From NCBI GenBank assembly GCA_964460035.1, contig CAYWPG010000056.1, positions 1 through 13,222 on the forward strand: DNA of 13,222 bases, written 5' to 3'. Shown in pieces: positions 1-9,282 of this stretch; within the stretch, counting starts at the first letter, position 1; each line of letters starts with the position of its first letter. Source of the stretch: CAYWPG01 sp964460035. Its GTDB lineage: Bacteria; Pseudomonadota; Gammaproteobacteria; Nitrococcales; AK92. A program made the translations under genes and the position numbers. Under the pieces are notes generated by a model, which worked only from the letters and a program-made list of their open reading frames with translations, searched no databases and had not been told where the DNA came from.

Positions 1-344
1 CCATGCAGGTACCCTACAAGCAGGGCGTTGCACTTGGGAATTGAGACTAGCCTCCCCCTCTGGTTTTATTGATAACCACTTCTATCCCGATAGCTTGCGC
101 GCCGCTGCGCATAGCAAAGCCTGAATCGACGCGGCAGAGGGGCATAGAGCTGCGGAAGTACTCTCTCGCTCCCACCGGCCAGTAAGCCGGCCGCTGCGGG
201 GCAGCACTCCTATACGTGAAAGGCTTCTACTAATTTCCGCAGGGCAATGACGATTCGCGGCCGGGGCCCACCGCCACCGCGGTTACGCCACAGACCAGTG
301 GCTACGGGGAACACACGGTCCCCATTCAGGTTGTCGAGGGCGAG
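1..344. other. Non-coding stretch downstream of dnaQ; no gene recognised
   Basis: No convincing open reading frame, tRNA, tmRNA, RNase P, SRP or 6S RNA signature is visible on either strand. The minus-strand frames just after the dnaQ stop were read and do not encode a DnaQ C-terminal domain. The stretch holds several short inverted repeats, for example CTATC/GATAG at 82-93, CCGGC/GCCGG around 176-191 and GGGGA/TCCCC around 306-323. None is followed by a T-tract, so none is a convincing intrinsic terminator. A tiny plus-strand frame from about 247 to 348 (34 codons, no ribosome binding site) is probably chance. Confidence 0.5.
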
Positions 345-869
345 TTAAACGCGATCGGCGCGGATCAGGGCGAGATACACCTCAGCAAGGATCTGGGCAT
401 CCATCAGCGCGCCATGTACGGTGCGGCGACTGTTGTCTATCCCATAGCGCTGACAGAGGTGATCCAGCCCATTGCGCTGGCGTGGATGACGCTGGCGGGC
501 GTACGCGAGCGTGTCGAAGACACGAAAGCCCCCACTGAAATGAAAACCGGGATAAACGCGAGCGTATTCAGCGTCCAGAAAACGCAGGTCGAAGGGGGCG
601 TTATGGATGATCAACTGCGCGTCGCCGAGAAAATCCAGCAGCTCGTCAGCAATCTCCTCGAAACAAGGCTTATCGGCCAGAAAACTTGCGGTAAGCCCAT
701 GAACGCGCGCAGCACCGGGGTGGATGCGGCAATCGGGGCGCAGGTAGCTGTGAAAGTACCTGCCGGTGCGCTCTCCCCGCACCAGCTCCACGCAGCCTAC
801 CTCGATCACGCGATCGCCGCGAGCGGGCGAGATACCCGTAGTCTCAGTGTCCAATACGATCTGTCGCAT
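345..869 (-). CDS. dnaQ: DNA polymerase III epsilon subunit-like 3'-5' exonuclease, C-terminally short
   Basis: This is a DEDDh proofreading exonuclease that removes misincorporated bases during chromosome replication. All three exonuclease motifs are visible: LDTETTG (D7, E9), HNAPFD (D94) and HGALMDAQ (H152, D157). These match D12, E14, D103, H162 and D167 of E. coli DnaQ. The stretches RYGIDNSRRTVHGALMDAQ and ILAEVYLAL are nearly identical to E. coli, so this looks like a true DnaQ and not a distant exonuclease. It is only 174 residues against about 243 in E. coli. It stops just after the catalytic domain, so the clamp-binding QTSMAF-type motif and the alpha-binding C-terminus are absent. 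The frame upstream opens after a TAG about 75 bases before the chosen ATG and has no other ATG, so the ATG at 869 is the natural start, although no strong ribosome binding site precedes it. No rnhA, its frequent neighbour in gammaproteobacteria, is adjacent. Confidence 0.9.
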   Translation of the reverse strand: MRQIVLDTETTGISPARGDRVIEVGCVELVRGERTGRYFHSYLRPDCRIHPGAARVHGLTASFLADKPCFEEIADELLDFLGDAQLIIHNAPFDLRFLDAEYARVYPGFHFSGGFRVFDTLAYARQRHPRQRNGLDHLCQRYGIDNSRRTVHGALMDAQILAEVYLALIRADRV

Positions 870-976
870 CCGCGCGTCGCTTGCGCCCTGTACGCAAACC
901 CTGTCATTACCAAGCGCCTTGGTGCGCTACGGCAGCTGTTCGAGCCGGCTCGCCTACCGGCGCCGACTCACCGTCT

Positions 977-993
977 GTACCGAATACCGGTAC
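977..993. repeat. Inverted repeat upstream of dnaQ, possible operator
   Basis: GTACCG (977-982) and CGGTAC (988-993) form a perfect 6-bp dyad around a 5-base centre, roughly 110 bases before the dnaQ start. A second small dyad, CCAAG-CGC-CTTGG, sits at 910-922, about 50 bases before the start. Both could be regulatory, or chance in GC-rich DNA. Confidence 0.3.
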
Positions 994-1180
994 CTAACCT
1001 AGCATCATTGGCAGCACATCACACGCTAAAGCACAGCGGCGCAGGAAACCACCGCCTGAACCTTGAGGCTCGGCCGTCTAGCTGTAACGGCAGGTTCTGG
1101 AGTCGTTCGGTGGCATGTCCCCGCCAGATCGGCTGTGCCACGAACTTGGCGTTAGGAAAATCCAGGTGCGTGCTCGGCTA

Positions 1181-1217
1181 GCGGCAGCAGCTCTATGGGG
1201 CCGCCCTCTGCTGCCGC
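1181..1217. repeat. 10-bp stem hairpin downstream of acnA
   Basis: GCGGCAGCAG (1181-1190) pairs perfectly with CTGCTGCCGC (1208-1217) across a 17-base loop. It begins about 45 bases after the acnA stop, where a transcript-end structure is expected. There is no T-tract on the minus strand after it, so it may stabilise the mRNA 3' end or support factor-dependent termination, and is not a classical intrinsic terminator. Confidence 0.4.
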
Positions 1218-1263
1218 GTTTGCCTCGCTGAGCAAGAATCGATTGCGGCCCCTAGGGGCTGGC

Positions 1264-4140
<2,877 letters not shown>

Positions 4141-4142
4141 GG

Positions 4143-4153
4143 CCTCTTTCCTC
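4143..4153 (-). promoter_or_regulatory. Ribosome binding site that fixes the acnA start
   Basis: The minus strand reads GAGGAAAGAGG two bases before the ATG at 4140, giving two overlapping purine-rich Shine-Dalgarno matches. The best-placed core (GAGGA) lies about 7 bases upstream. This favours the 4140 start over the longer frame from 4224. Confidence 0.7.
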
Positions 4154-4352
4154 TTTGCTGCGCCAAACCGATGCGTGGGGCCCCGGCGCAAGCCGAGCAA
4201 CATCGCTCCCAAAGCATCGGGCAAGAATGCATAGAGGGATTGTTGTGCCCAGCTTCGTTTTCAACCGAAACCGCGCAGATTGCCGTCAGCGCGGGTCGGC
4301 GAAAGGCGCCAGGACTTTGGAGCCAGGGGGGCAGACACAATGTAACGAAGGC

Positions 4353-4628
4353 ATGGACAGCGCGGCGATGATCGATCACCAAGCACTGGAATACGACCGT
4401 CTGCACTACATTGCCCGCCACGACGGCGAGGCAGCCATGCGCGCGTTCGCGCGTCGCACCTACGCGCAGTACCGGACCGTTCGCCGCCAGGCGCTACGGG
4501 AGCATTACGGCTATGGCGAGGTGTACCGACGACCGCTGATCGAGTCCTGCCTGGTCTTTCGCCGCGTGCTACGCGCCGCCCCCGACACAAAGGCAATGGA
4601 TGGCGCGCAAGACAGCCCCGCACATTAA
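4353..4628 (+). CDS. Small conserved-looking protein of unknown function
   Basis: This is a 91-residue, strongly basic and aromatic protein, predicted soluble. The central part (roughly residues 10-70) is rich in Arg, Ala and Tyr and looks mainly helical, with segments such as RLHYIARHDGEAAMRAFARR and YRRPLIESCLVFRRVLR. One cysteine sits in the second segment. I recall similar short proteins in other gammaproteobacteria but know of no assigned function. The frame runs open from 4155, but the upstream part is Arg/Gly/Pro-rich with no family look. I chose the ATG at 4353, preceded by a weak GAAGG. A second in-frame ATG follows five codons later. The gene lies divergent to acnA, 51 bases before the next plus-strand gene, so the two probably share a transcript. 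Coding is likely but not certain. Confidence 0.6.
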   Translation: MDSAAMIDHQALEYDRLHYIARHDGEAAMRAFARRTYAQYRTVRRQALREHYGYGEVYRRPLIESCLVFRRVLRAAPDTKAMDGAQDSPAH

Positions 4629-4679
4629 GACTAGGCCGCCCGCCCTCAGCAGGGCCGGAAGGCTCTGGAGATATCCGCC

Positions 4680-5465
4680 ATGTCGCAACGGCTGCGCATT
4701 GCAGTCTGCAATCTGCAAAGCGGGATCGGCACGACGCGAGGCTATTGGCACTATCTCGTCAGTGGATGGAAGTACTGTTTCCCGCACGACTCTACGCCCA
4801 TTGTGCGGGCCGGGGACTTTCTGCGGCAGGAGCGGGTCGGCTTGGCGTTGTTGACCGAGGTCGAGGGCGGCTCGGCACGCAGCCGCGGCATAGACCAATT
4901 AGCGCTGATAAGCGCGCGCTCGGGACTGGCACACCAGGCATTCTTCCCCACCCTGGTGCTGGGCCGGCGGGTAAATCAGGGCAACGCCATCTGCGCGCAA
5001 TGGCCGCTGCGCGCCATACGCAATCACCCGCTGCCCGGGCGAGGAGAGCCGCGCTTTATCAGCGAGGCCGCGCTGACCATAGGCGGAATCGTTTGCAGCC
5101 TGTTCGTCACCCACCTGGCACTGGAGCGCCTGGTGCGCACGCCGCAGATACAGCACGTCGCCGAACTGGTGGGCCGAGAGGATCGCCCCACGCTGCTGGC
5201 GGGGGACTTCAACATCAGCGAGGATGCGGAGCTGGACCTGATCTCACACAGCGTCCTCGAGCGGGTGGCCGCGCTGCCCACCTTCCCTTCCTGGGCCCCT
5301 AAGCACGCGCTCGATCACTTATTTTTCAGCTCGCACTTCCGCCTGCTGGCGGCGAGCGCGTTCACAGGCTGGCGCTTCTCCGACCACCTGCCGCTGGTAG
5401 TGGACCTGGAACTGCGCGATGCGCCGCCTCCGGCAGGCCCCATAGGCGAGTTGGCGCCCTGGTAA
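4680..5465 (+). CDS. Endonuclease/exonuclease/phosphatase-fold protein
   Basis: This 261-residue metal-dependent phosphoesterase of the EEP (DNase I-like) superfamily has the full motif set: VCNLQ (N11), LLTEVEGGS (E60), GNAI (101-104), VTHLAL (H145), AGDFNIS (D176, N178), TFPSWAPKHALDHLFFS (D212) and FSDHLPL (D235, H236). These coordinate the metal and activate water for cleavage of a phosphate ester. The substrate cannot be told from sequence. Family members act on nucleic acids, inositol phosphates or sphingomyelin. TFPSW followed by a basic patch and a D-H/Y-hydrophobic run is typical of small bacterial stand-alone members. No clear signal peptide is seen, so a cytoplasmic location is likely. 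GGAG lies about nine bases before the ATG. The gene follows the 91-residue gene closely and is convergent with the regulator that ends at 5545. Confidence 0.85.
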   Translation: MSQRLRIAVCNLQSGIGTTRGYWHYLVSGWKYCFPHDSTPIVRAGDFLRQERVGLALLTEVEGGSARSRGIDQLALISARSGLAHQAFFPTLVLGRRVNQGNAICAQWPLRAIRNHPLPGRGEPRFISEAALTIGGIVCSLFVTHLALERLVRTPQIQHVAELVGREDRPTLLAGDFNISEDAELDLISHSVLERVAALPTFPSWAPKHALDHLFFSSHFRLLAASAFTGWRFSDHLPLVVDLELRDAPPPAGPIGELAPW

Positions 5466-5489
5466 AGGTCTGTCTGGGGCTACATCGCC

Positions 5490-5499
5490 CTGCATGCAG
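5490..5499. repeat. 10-bp perfect palindrome between convergent genes
   Basis: CTGCATGCAG lies in the 79-base gap between the convergent EEP and BTAD genes. Another short self-complementary run (GGGCC-GAA-GGCC) lies about 10 bases further on. Neither has a T-tract. They may help end transcription on both sides, or be chance. Confidence 0.25.
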
Positions 5500-5544
5500 G
5501 TTCAGCGGGCCGAAGGCCAACGATAGCTGGGATACGCCTGCGGC

Positions 5545-6276
5545 TTACAAGGAGTCGATCAGACTGCGAGTCGCAGCGGACGGTTCGGCGCCCGTTCGCT
5601 CCAGCAGCGCCGTGCGACAGCGCTGCCATGCCTCAATGGCGGCGCTGTTCAAGCCGCGGTCTACGTAGAGCCGGATTAGCGCCTGCCATAACCGCTCGTG
5701 CTCGGGCATGGCCCCAAGCAAGGTTTCCAACCACTGCTCGGCTTCGGGCGCATCGCACAAAGGCCCATTCAGAGCGTCGAGCACTTTCAGCACGATCCGC
5801 CGCATCAACGACTCCAGCGGCAACATGCTGCTCCCGCTGAGTGCGGCACGGCTGAGCTTGACCACCGCATCTACCCACAGCGCAACGTCCGCAGGCTCAC
5901 GTTGCTCCTGGTTGGCCAGGCTGCGCAGCAACCACCAATAGTCCACATAACACAGGCCCGGATCCAAAGCGACGGCGCCGGGGCGGGTCATGATCATCGC
6001 TTCGCTGCCTAGCAGCCGACGCAGCCGGTGGATGGGCGTATCCAAAGCGCGCTGGGCCCGGTCGCCGTCGCTATCGGGCCACAGCACATCGGCCAGCCGG
6101 TTACGGTCCACCCAGTTCTCGCCGTCGCCCAGGCTGGCGAGCGCTAACAGTAGCTCGCTGGTCCTGTTGCCCAAGGCCAGCGGCTCGCCGTCCAGGTAAA
6201 TGTTGGAGCCACCCAGCACCTCTATGCGCAGCGGCCAGTACCAGTCCTGCGCGCGTGCGCGCGCTTTAGCCAGCAT
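5545..6276 (-). pseudogene. C-terminal part of a BTAD-family transcriptional regulator, out of frame with its N-terminal part
   Basis: The encoded 243 residues begin with a winged-helix DNA-binding region: WPLRIEVLGG, then GNRTSELLLALASLG, then RLADVLWPDSDGDRAQRALD and a basic IHRLRRLLG helix. A bacterial transcriptional activation domain (BTAD) with TPR-like helices follows, ending ALLERTGAEPSAATRSLIDSL. This is the normal C-terminal half of large AfsR/SARP-like or MalT-like regulators. The frame extends upstream to 6381, but that part shows no family match. The in-frame ATG at 6276 has no ribosome binding site. The matching N-terminal half lies in the neighbouring frame (6222-7577), and a single extra base near 6280 would join them. 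It is therefore most likely the 3' portion of a frameshifted gene or of a gene with a sequencing error. Independent translation is less likely. Confidence 0.7.
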
Positions 6277-7577
6277 GGCGGGCGCAGGCGCCGTAACCGG
6301 ATCAGCAGACGCGCATACTCCGGCTCGATGCCGGCCTCTATCGCGCGAGCGCATAGCGTCGCCATGAAGCCGTTGCGCCACCAGGGGTAGTTCACGTAGT
6401 GCTGCTCGCGCCCCACCGTCAAAGCACGGCGCAGGGCGATCAGACCGTGCCTGCGCATGCCCACTTTGAACGCGAGGTAGGCTTGGATAAGACCGCGAAT
6501 GAAGGTTAACGCATGACCGCCTTTCAGTTGCCGCCCGGCGCGATGTGCGCAGCGCACATGGTGCAGCGCTTGCCGCAACTGGCGACGCTCCAAACAGAGC
6601 TGAGCGACTGCGACATGGGTGATTGCCCGCGGAAACACCGCCCCTGAACGCTGCGCCAGCTCAACCGCCTCCAGCGCGTGCCGCAGTGCCCGCTCCGAAG
6701 CGCCCCGTGCATGGTGCAACCAGGCACGCGCGTAGTGGTAGCCGGACCGATCGAGAAAGTGCTCCGGCGGCGAAGCCCCCTCCATTTGCATAAGGGAAGC
6801 TTCCGCTTCTTCCAGATTCTCTCGGCTCAGGGCAAGAAAAGCGCTCTGCATGTAAAACTGCGAGTCCCAGTGGCGCAGTCCGGATGCCTCCGCCAGCTCC
6901 AGTCCCTTGTCGATCTCCTCCATGCAAGCGGAGTAATCCAGGAGCAGGCGCCGCACCATGCTGGTCACCGAGTGGCACAACAGGCGCGGGTACACCTCAT
7001 CAGTTTGCTGGCACAGCCCTGTCATCTGGCTGCACAGGGCATCGGCGCCGAGTAGATCGCCCCGCCAGATCCGATAGAGCAGCAGATAGTTAGCCGCGTT
7101 CAGGCGCGCGACCGTATCGCCGTCGGAACGAAACACTTCCAGGCAGCGCTCGGCCCAATGATCGATACGGTGATCGCCTGGACGCCGAAAAACCAACGCG
7201 CCGAAGTACGATGCATCGACCTGCCGGCAAAACTCCTCCGAGGCCACCAGAAAGCGCCGCTGCTCGGAGAAATAATCCAGAAAAGGATCTAGAGGATGGA
7301 AATCGGAAAGCGTCTGAATGCGCCCTGAAACGGCGATTACCATTGCCAGCCATGGCGCCAAACCGCCCTCTCGGCTGAGCTTGGGGAATAACCGCTCGGC
7401 CCGCTGCGCCGCGCGGCGGGGCTCGGTGATCCTCAGGTACCAGGCATCGCTTAGCTCTTGCGCCAGAGCCGGATCGATCCCCGCTGTAGCTTCCCGCCAG
7501 TCAGATGGTAGCTCCGTCACCCTCGAGCTACCCAGTCCAGCCCTTATTATGGTTATATTCCTGCCGGTAATACCCAA
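6222..7577 (-). CDS. TPR-rich N-terminal part of a BTAD-family transcriptional regulator, frameshifted at its 3' end
   Basis: This 451-residue product is an alpha-helical tetratricopeptide-like array, typical of the signal-sensing middle region of MalT/AfsR-type regulators. Examples are the helices around YHYARAWLHHARGASERALR and LCLERRQLRQALHHVRCAHR. It has no Walker A/B ATPase domain, which larger relatives carry at the N-terminus. The end, from the run after EPEYARLLIRLRRLRPP, falls into a low-quality frame and stops at 6222. The -1 frame there continues directly into a linker and DNA-binding domain, as family proteins do after an RxLxPP-like linker. The start is uncertain. The longest frame uses a TTG at 7577, and a GTG at 7520 would remove 19 atypical residues. 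It is divergent from ectC with about 250 bases between, so it might regulate ectC or itself. That is inference. Confidence 0.75.
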   Translation of the reverse strand: MGITGRNITIIRAGLGSSRVTELPSDWREATAGIDPALAQELSDAWYLRITEPRRAAQRAERLFPKLSREGGLAPWLAMVIAVSGRIQTLSDFHPLDPFLDYFSEQRRFLVASEEFCRQVDASYFGALVFRRPGDHRIDHWAERCLEVFRSDGDTVARLNAANYLLLYRIWRGDLLGADALCSQMTGLCQQTDEVYPRLLCHSVTSMVRRLLLDYSACMEEIDKGLELAEASGLRHWDSQFYMQSAFLALSRENLEEAEASLMQMEGASPPEHFLDRSGYHYARAWLHHARGASERALRHALEAVELAQRSGAVFPRAITHVAVAQLCLERRQLRQALHHVRCAHRAGRQLKGGHALTFIRGLIQAYLAFKVGMRRHGLIALRRALTVGREQHYVNYPWWRNGFMATLCARAIEAGIEPEYARLLIRLRRLRPPCWLKRAHARRTGTGRCA

Positions 7578-7811
7578 GCCATTGTATTCCCCACCGCATT
7601 AATACACTAGATGGTAACAGTGAAATTCGGGGCTGCAACCGCAACCATAGCTTACAGCCGGCTCAACCGGATACCCGGCCGCCTCGTACCAGCCCCCCTT
7701 CTCAACATCCTAAGGGGATGACCGCACTCACCGACCGCCCTGCCACGTACGCGGGTGGGGCCGAGCGGAACGCTGTTGTATACTGACGCGCTTTTACCGT
7801 GTGATCGAGTC

Positions 7812-7820
7812 AGGAAGGAG
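7812..7820 (+). promoter_or_regulatory. Ribosome binding site of ectC
   Basis: AGGAAGGAG lies seven bases before the ATG at 7828, an excellent Shine-Dalgarno match. It decides against the longer frame that begins with a GTG at 7801, upstream of this site. A TATACT hexamer at 7779-7784 could be a -10 element, but no good -35 element stands 16-18 bases before it. Confidence 0.75.
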
Positions 7821-7827
7821 TGATGCG

Positions 7828-8232
7828 ATGATCGTACGCAACCTCGAAGAATGCCGTAAAACCGACCGTTTCGTGAAGGCGGAAAACGGCAACTGGGACA
7901 GCACACGGCTGGTGTTAGCGGACGATAAGGTAGGATTCTCCTTCCATATCACGCGCATATATCCAGGCACAGAAACCCATATTCACTACAAGCACCACTT
8001 CGAAGCGGTGTTCTGTTACGAAGGCGAAGGCGAGGTGGAGACCCTAGCCGACGGAAAGGTCTACACCATCAAGGCCGGCGACATGTATTTGCTCAACGAG
8101 CACGACGAACACCTGCTGCGCGGCAAGGAAAAAGGCATGACCGTGGCCTGCGTGTTCACGCCAGCGCTTACCGGTCGGGAAGTACACCGGGAAGATGGCT
8201 CCTACGCGCCGCCGGAAGCTGGCGAAGACTGA
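7828..8232 (+). CDS. ectC: L-ectoine synthase, solitary copy
   Basis: EctC is a cupin-fold, iron-dependent enzyme that cyclises N-gamma-acetyl-2,4-diaminobutyrate to ectoine, a cytoplasmic compatible solute made under salt stress. The 134-residue product is close to Halomonas EctC throughout: MIVRNLEEC, AENGNWDSTRL, FHITRIYPGTETHIHYKHHF, EGEGEVETLADGK, NEHDEHLLRG, and VFTPALTGREVHREDGSYAP. The iron ligands reported for Paenibacillus lautus EctC (E57, Y85, H93) align by a constant offset to E59, Y87 and H95 here. Length is normal for the family (about 130). The product starts MIVRN as in other EctC proteins, and a strong ribosome binding site supports this start. No ectA, ectB, ectD or ask-type kinase gene lies on either side, which is unusual because these are normally an operon. 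The left neighbour is a split BTAD regulator and the right neighbour a convergent LysR gene. Confidence 0.96.
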   Translation: MIVRNLEECRKTDRFVKAENGNWDSTRLVLADDKVGFSFHITRIYPGTETHIHYKHHFEAVFCYEGEGEVETLADGKVYTIKAGDMYLLNEHDEHLLRGKEKGMTVACVFTPALTGREVHREDGSYAPPEAGED

Positions 8233-8266
8233 TCTCGGCCGTCTACCGCGTCTATTTTGTGCTCTA

Positions 8267-8308
8267 CGGGCGGGGCGCCGCGTGTTTTCGAACCCGGCGC
8301 CCCGCCCG
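8267..8308. terminator. Strong hairpin between convergent ectC and LysR genes, probable bidirectional terminator
   Basis: CGGGCGGGGCGCCG (8267-8280) pairs perfectly with CGGCGCCCCGCCCG (8295-8308), a 14-bp GC-only stem. The loop can form an inner GTT-TTCG-AAC hairpin (8284-8293) with a UUCG-type tetraloop. It lies 35 bases after the ectC stop and 50 bases after the LysR stop, as expected for a shared terminator. Neither side has a strong T-tract, so efficiency as an intrinsic terminator is uncertain. Confidence 0.65.
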
Positions 8309-8358
8309 AGCCCTACGCACTTCGGTGGCGGCGATAGCCAGCCTCTTCCCCGCATGTT

Positions 8359-9282
8359 TCATGCAGCGTTCAGCTGCGCGCGCACGAATTCCCGAAACAC
8401 TCGCACCCTAGCCGGGGCCTCCCGCCCGCTCAGACTGATCGCGTAGAGCCTGCCTTCTGAAACGCTCCACTCGGGCAGTACAGGCACCAGTGCCCCCGCG
8501 GCCACGCTGGCGGCCGCCACCCGATCCGGAATAGGTCCTATGCCGCCGCCAGCGACGGTCAGGCGCAGCACGCCGCCATAGTCGCTGGTACGAATCACCG
8601 GCCGGGCGATCACCTCCTGCGAGCGTCCCCGCCGATCCGTGAGCGTGAGCTGAGCGGCACCGACGAATTCGCGCGAGACCACCAGATCGTGCGCGCTGAG
8701 CTCGGCGGGCGCGGCGGGGGACCCTCCACAGGCCGCCAGATAAGCGGGCGCGGCATAAAGGCCGATTCGAAACTGCGCGATCACCGAGGCCCGGTAGCCC
8801 ATGTCCGGCAACTCTCCCGCGCGCGCTCTAAGCGCCAAATCGATGCGGTTAGCGGCCAGATCCAATGCCGCATCGGTCACCAGCAGTTCAACGGTAATCT
8901 GCGGGTACAGGGCCCGGAACTGCACCACCAGCTGCGGCAGCATCTCCAGCCCTATGTCCACCGGCGCGGTCACCCGCAGGTGCCCGCTGGGCATGTCTTG
9001 CGACTGCCGCGCCTCTTCTGCGGCATCATCCAGCCACGCCAGCGCCTCACGCGCCTTAGTATAGAAGGCAAGGCCCTCCTCGGTGGGCGACACAGCGCGC
9101 GGCGTGCGGGCGAGCAAGGTCACCCCCAGCCGCTTTTCCAAGCGCGAGAGCCGACGGCTGACCGCGCCCTTGGTCTCGCCCAGCTGACGCGCCGCGGCCG
9201 TTACGGTGCCGAACTCCGCTACCGCGCAGAAAGCCCGTATATCCTCCAAGGCGCCGCCCAATGTTTCCATTTGGTCAACCAT
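8359..9282 (-). CDS. LysR-type transcriptional regulator
   Basis: This 307-residue DNA-binding protein has the LysR plan. An N-terminal winged helix-turn-helix (about residues 11-70) contains AFCAVAEFGTVTAAARQLG, then GAVSRRLSRLEKRLGVTLLAR and the trailing TPRAVSPTEEG. The effector-binding domain follows, containing GHLRVTAPVDIGLEMLPQLV and ending VRVFREFVRAQLNAA. GHLRVTAP is common in the group related to AaeR/DsdC-like LysR proteins. Length is typical. The start at 9282 is the first ATG. A second in-frame ATG four codons later is equally possible, since no ribosome binding site clearly decides. It is transcribed away from the dioxygenase gene at 9478 with a 195-base gap, the classical LysR layout in which the regulator controls the divergent operon. 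The effector is unknown, and an aromatic or quinone compound is my inference from the neighbours. Confidence 0.92.
   Translation of the reverse strand: MVDQMETLGGALEDIRAFCAVAEFGTVTAAARQLGETKGAVSRRLSRLEKRLGVTLLARTPRAVSPTEEGLAFYTKAREALAWLDDAAEEARQSQDMPSGHLRVTAPVDIGLEMLPQLVVQFRALYPQITVELLVTDAALDLAANRIDLALRARAGELPDMGYRASVIAQFRIGLYAAPAYLAACGGSPAAPAELSAHDLVVSREFVGAAQLTLTDRRGRSQEVIARPVIRTSDYGGVLRLTVAGGGIGPIPDRVAAASVAAGALVPVLPEWSVSEGRLYAISLSGREAPARVRVFREFVRAQLNAA

Larger units (their letters stand above)
870..1263. other. Intergenic region upstream of dnaQ and downstream of acnA
   Basis: These 394 bases should hold the dnaQ promoter and the acnA 3' end. No coding frame with family resemblance is seen. 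In particular, rnhA is absent. No tRNA is visible. Two dyad elements lie before dnaQ (910-922 and 977-993) and one longer hairpin lies after acnA (1181-1217). I could not pick a -10/-35 pair with confidence. Confidence 0.5.

Noticed and set aside
1..344. Possible RNA gene or mobile element end
   Set aside because: I compared it by eye with tRNA, tmRNA, RNase P, SRP and 6S patterns and saw no match. The inverted repeats are short and unlike insertion-sequence ends.
414..1181. A 255-codon plus-strand open frame opposite dnaQ and through the gap
   Set aside because: Its first half is antisense to dnaQ, which has intact catalytic motifs. The rest has no recognisable domain and no ribosome binding site.
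4141..4224. Longer N-terminus for aconitase from an upstream ATG at 4224
   Set aside because: The extra 28 residues have no counterpart in AcnA, and a strong ribosome binding site lies directly before the ATG at 4140.
4155..4352. Upstream extension of the 91-residue gene
   Set aside because: The translation of this part is low-complexity and overlaps the promoter side of acnA. Nothing supports a start there.
6270..6300. Programmed -1 ribosomal frameshift in the BTAD regulator
   Set aside because: The junction has no X XXY YYZ slippery heptamer and no obvious downstream stimulator. A deletion or sequencing error is simpler.
7801..7827. Upstream GTG start for ectC
   Set aside because: EctC proteins start MIVRNLE, and the Shine-Dalgarno sequence lies after this GTG, directly before the ATG at 7828.
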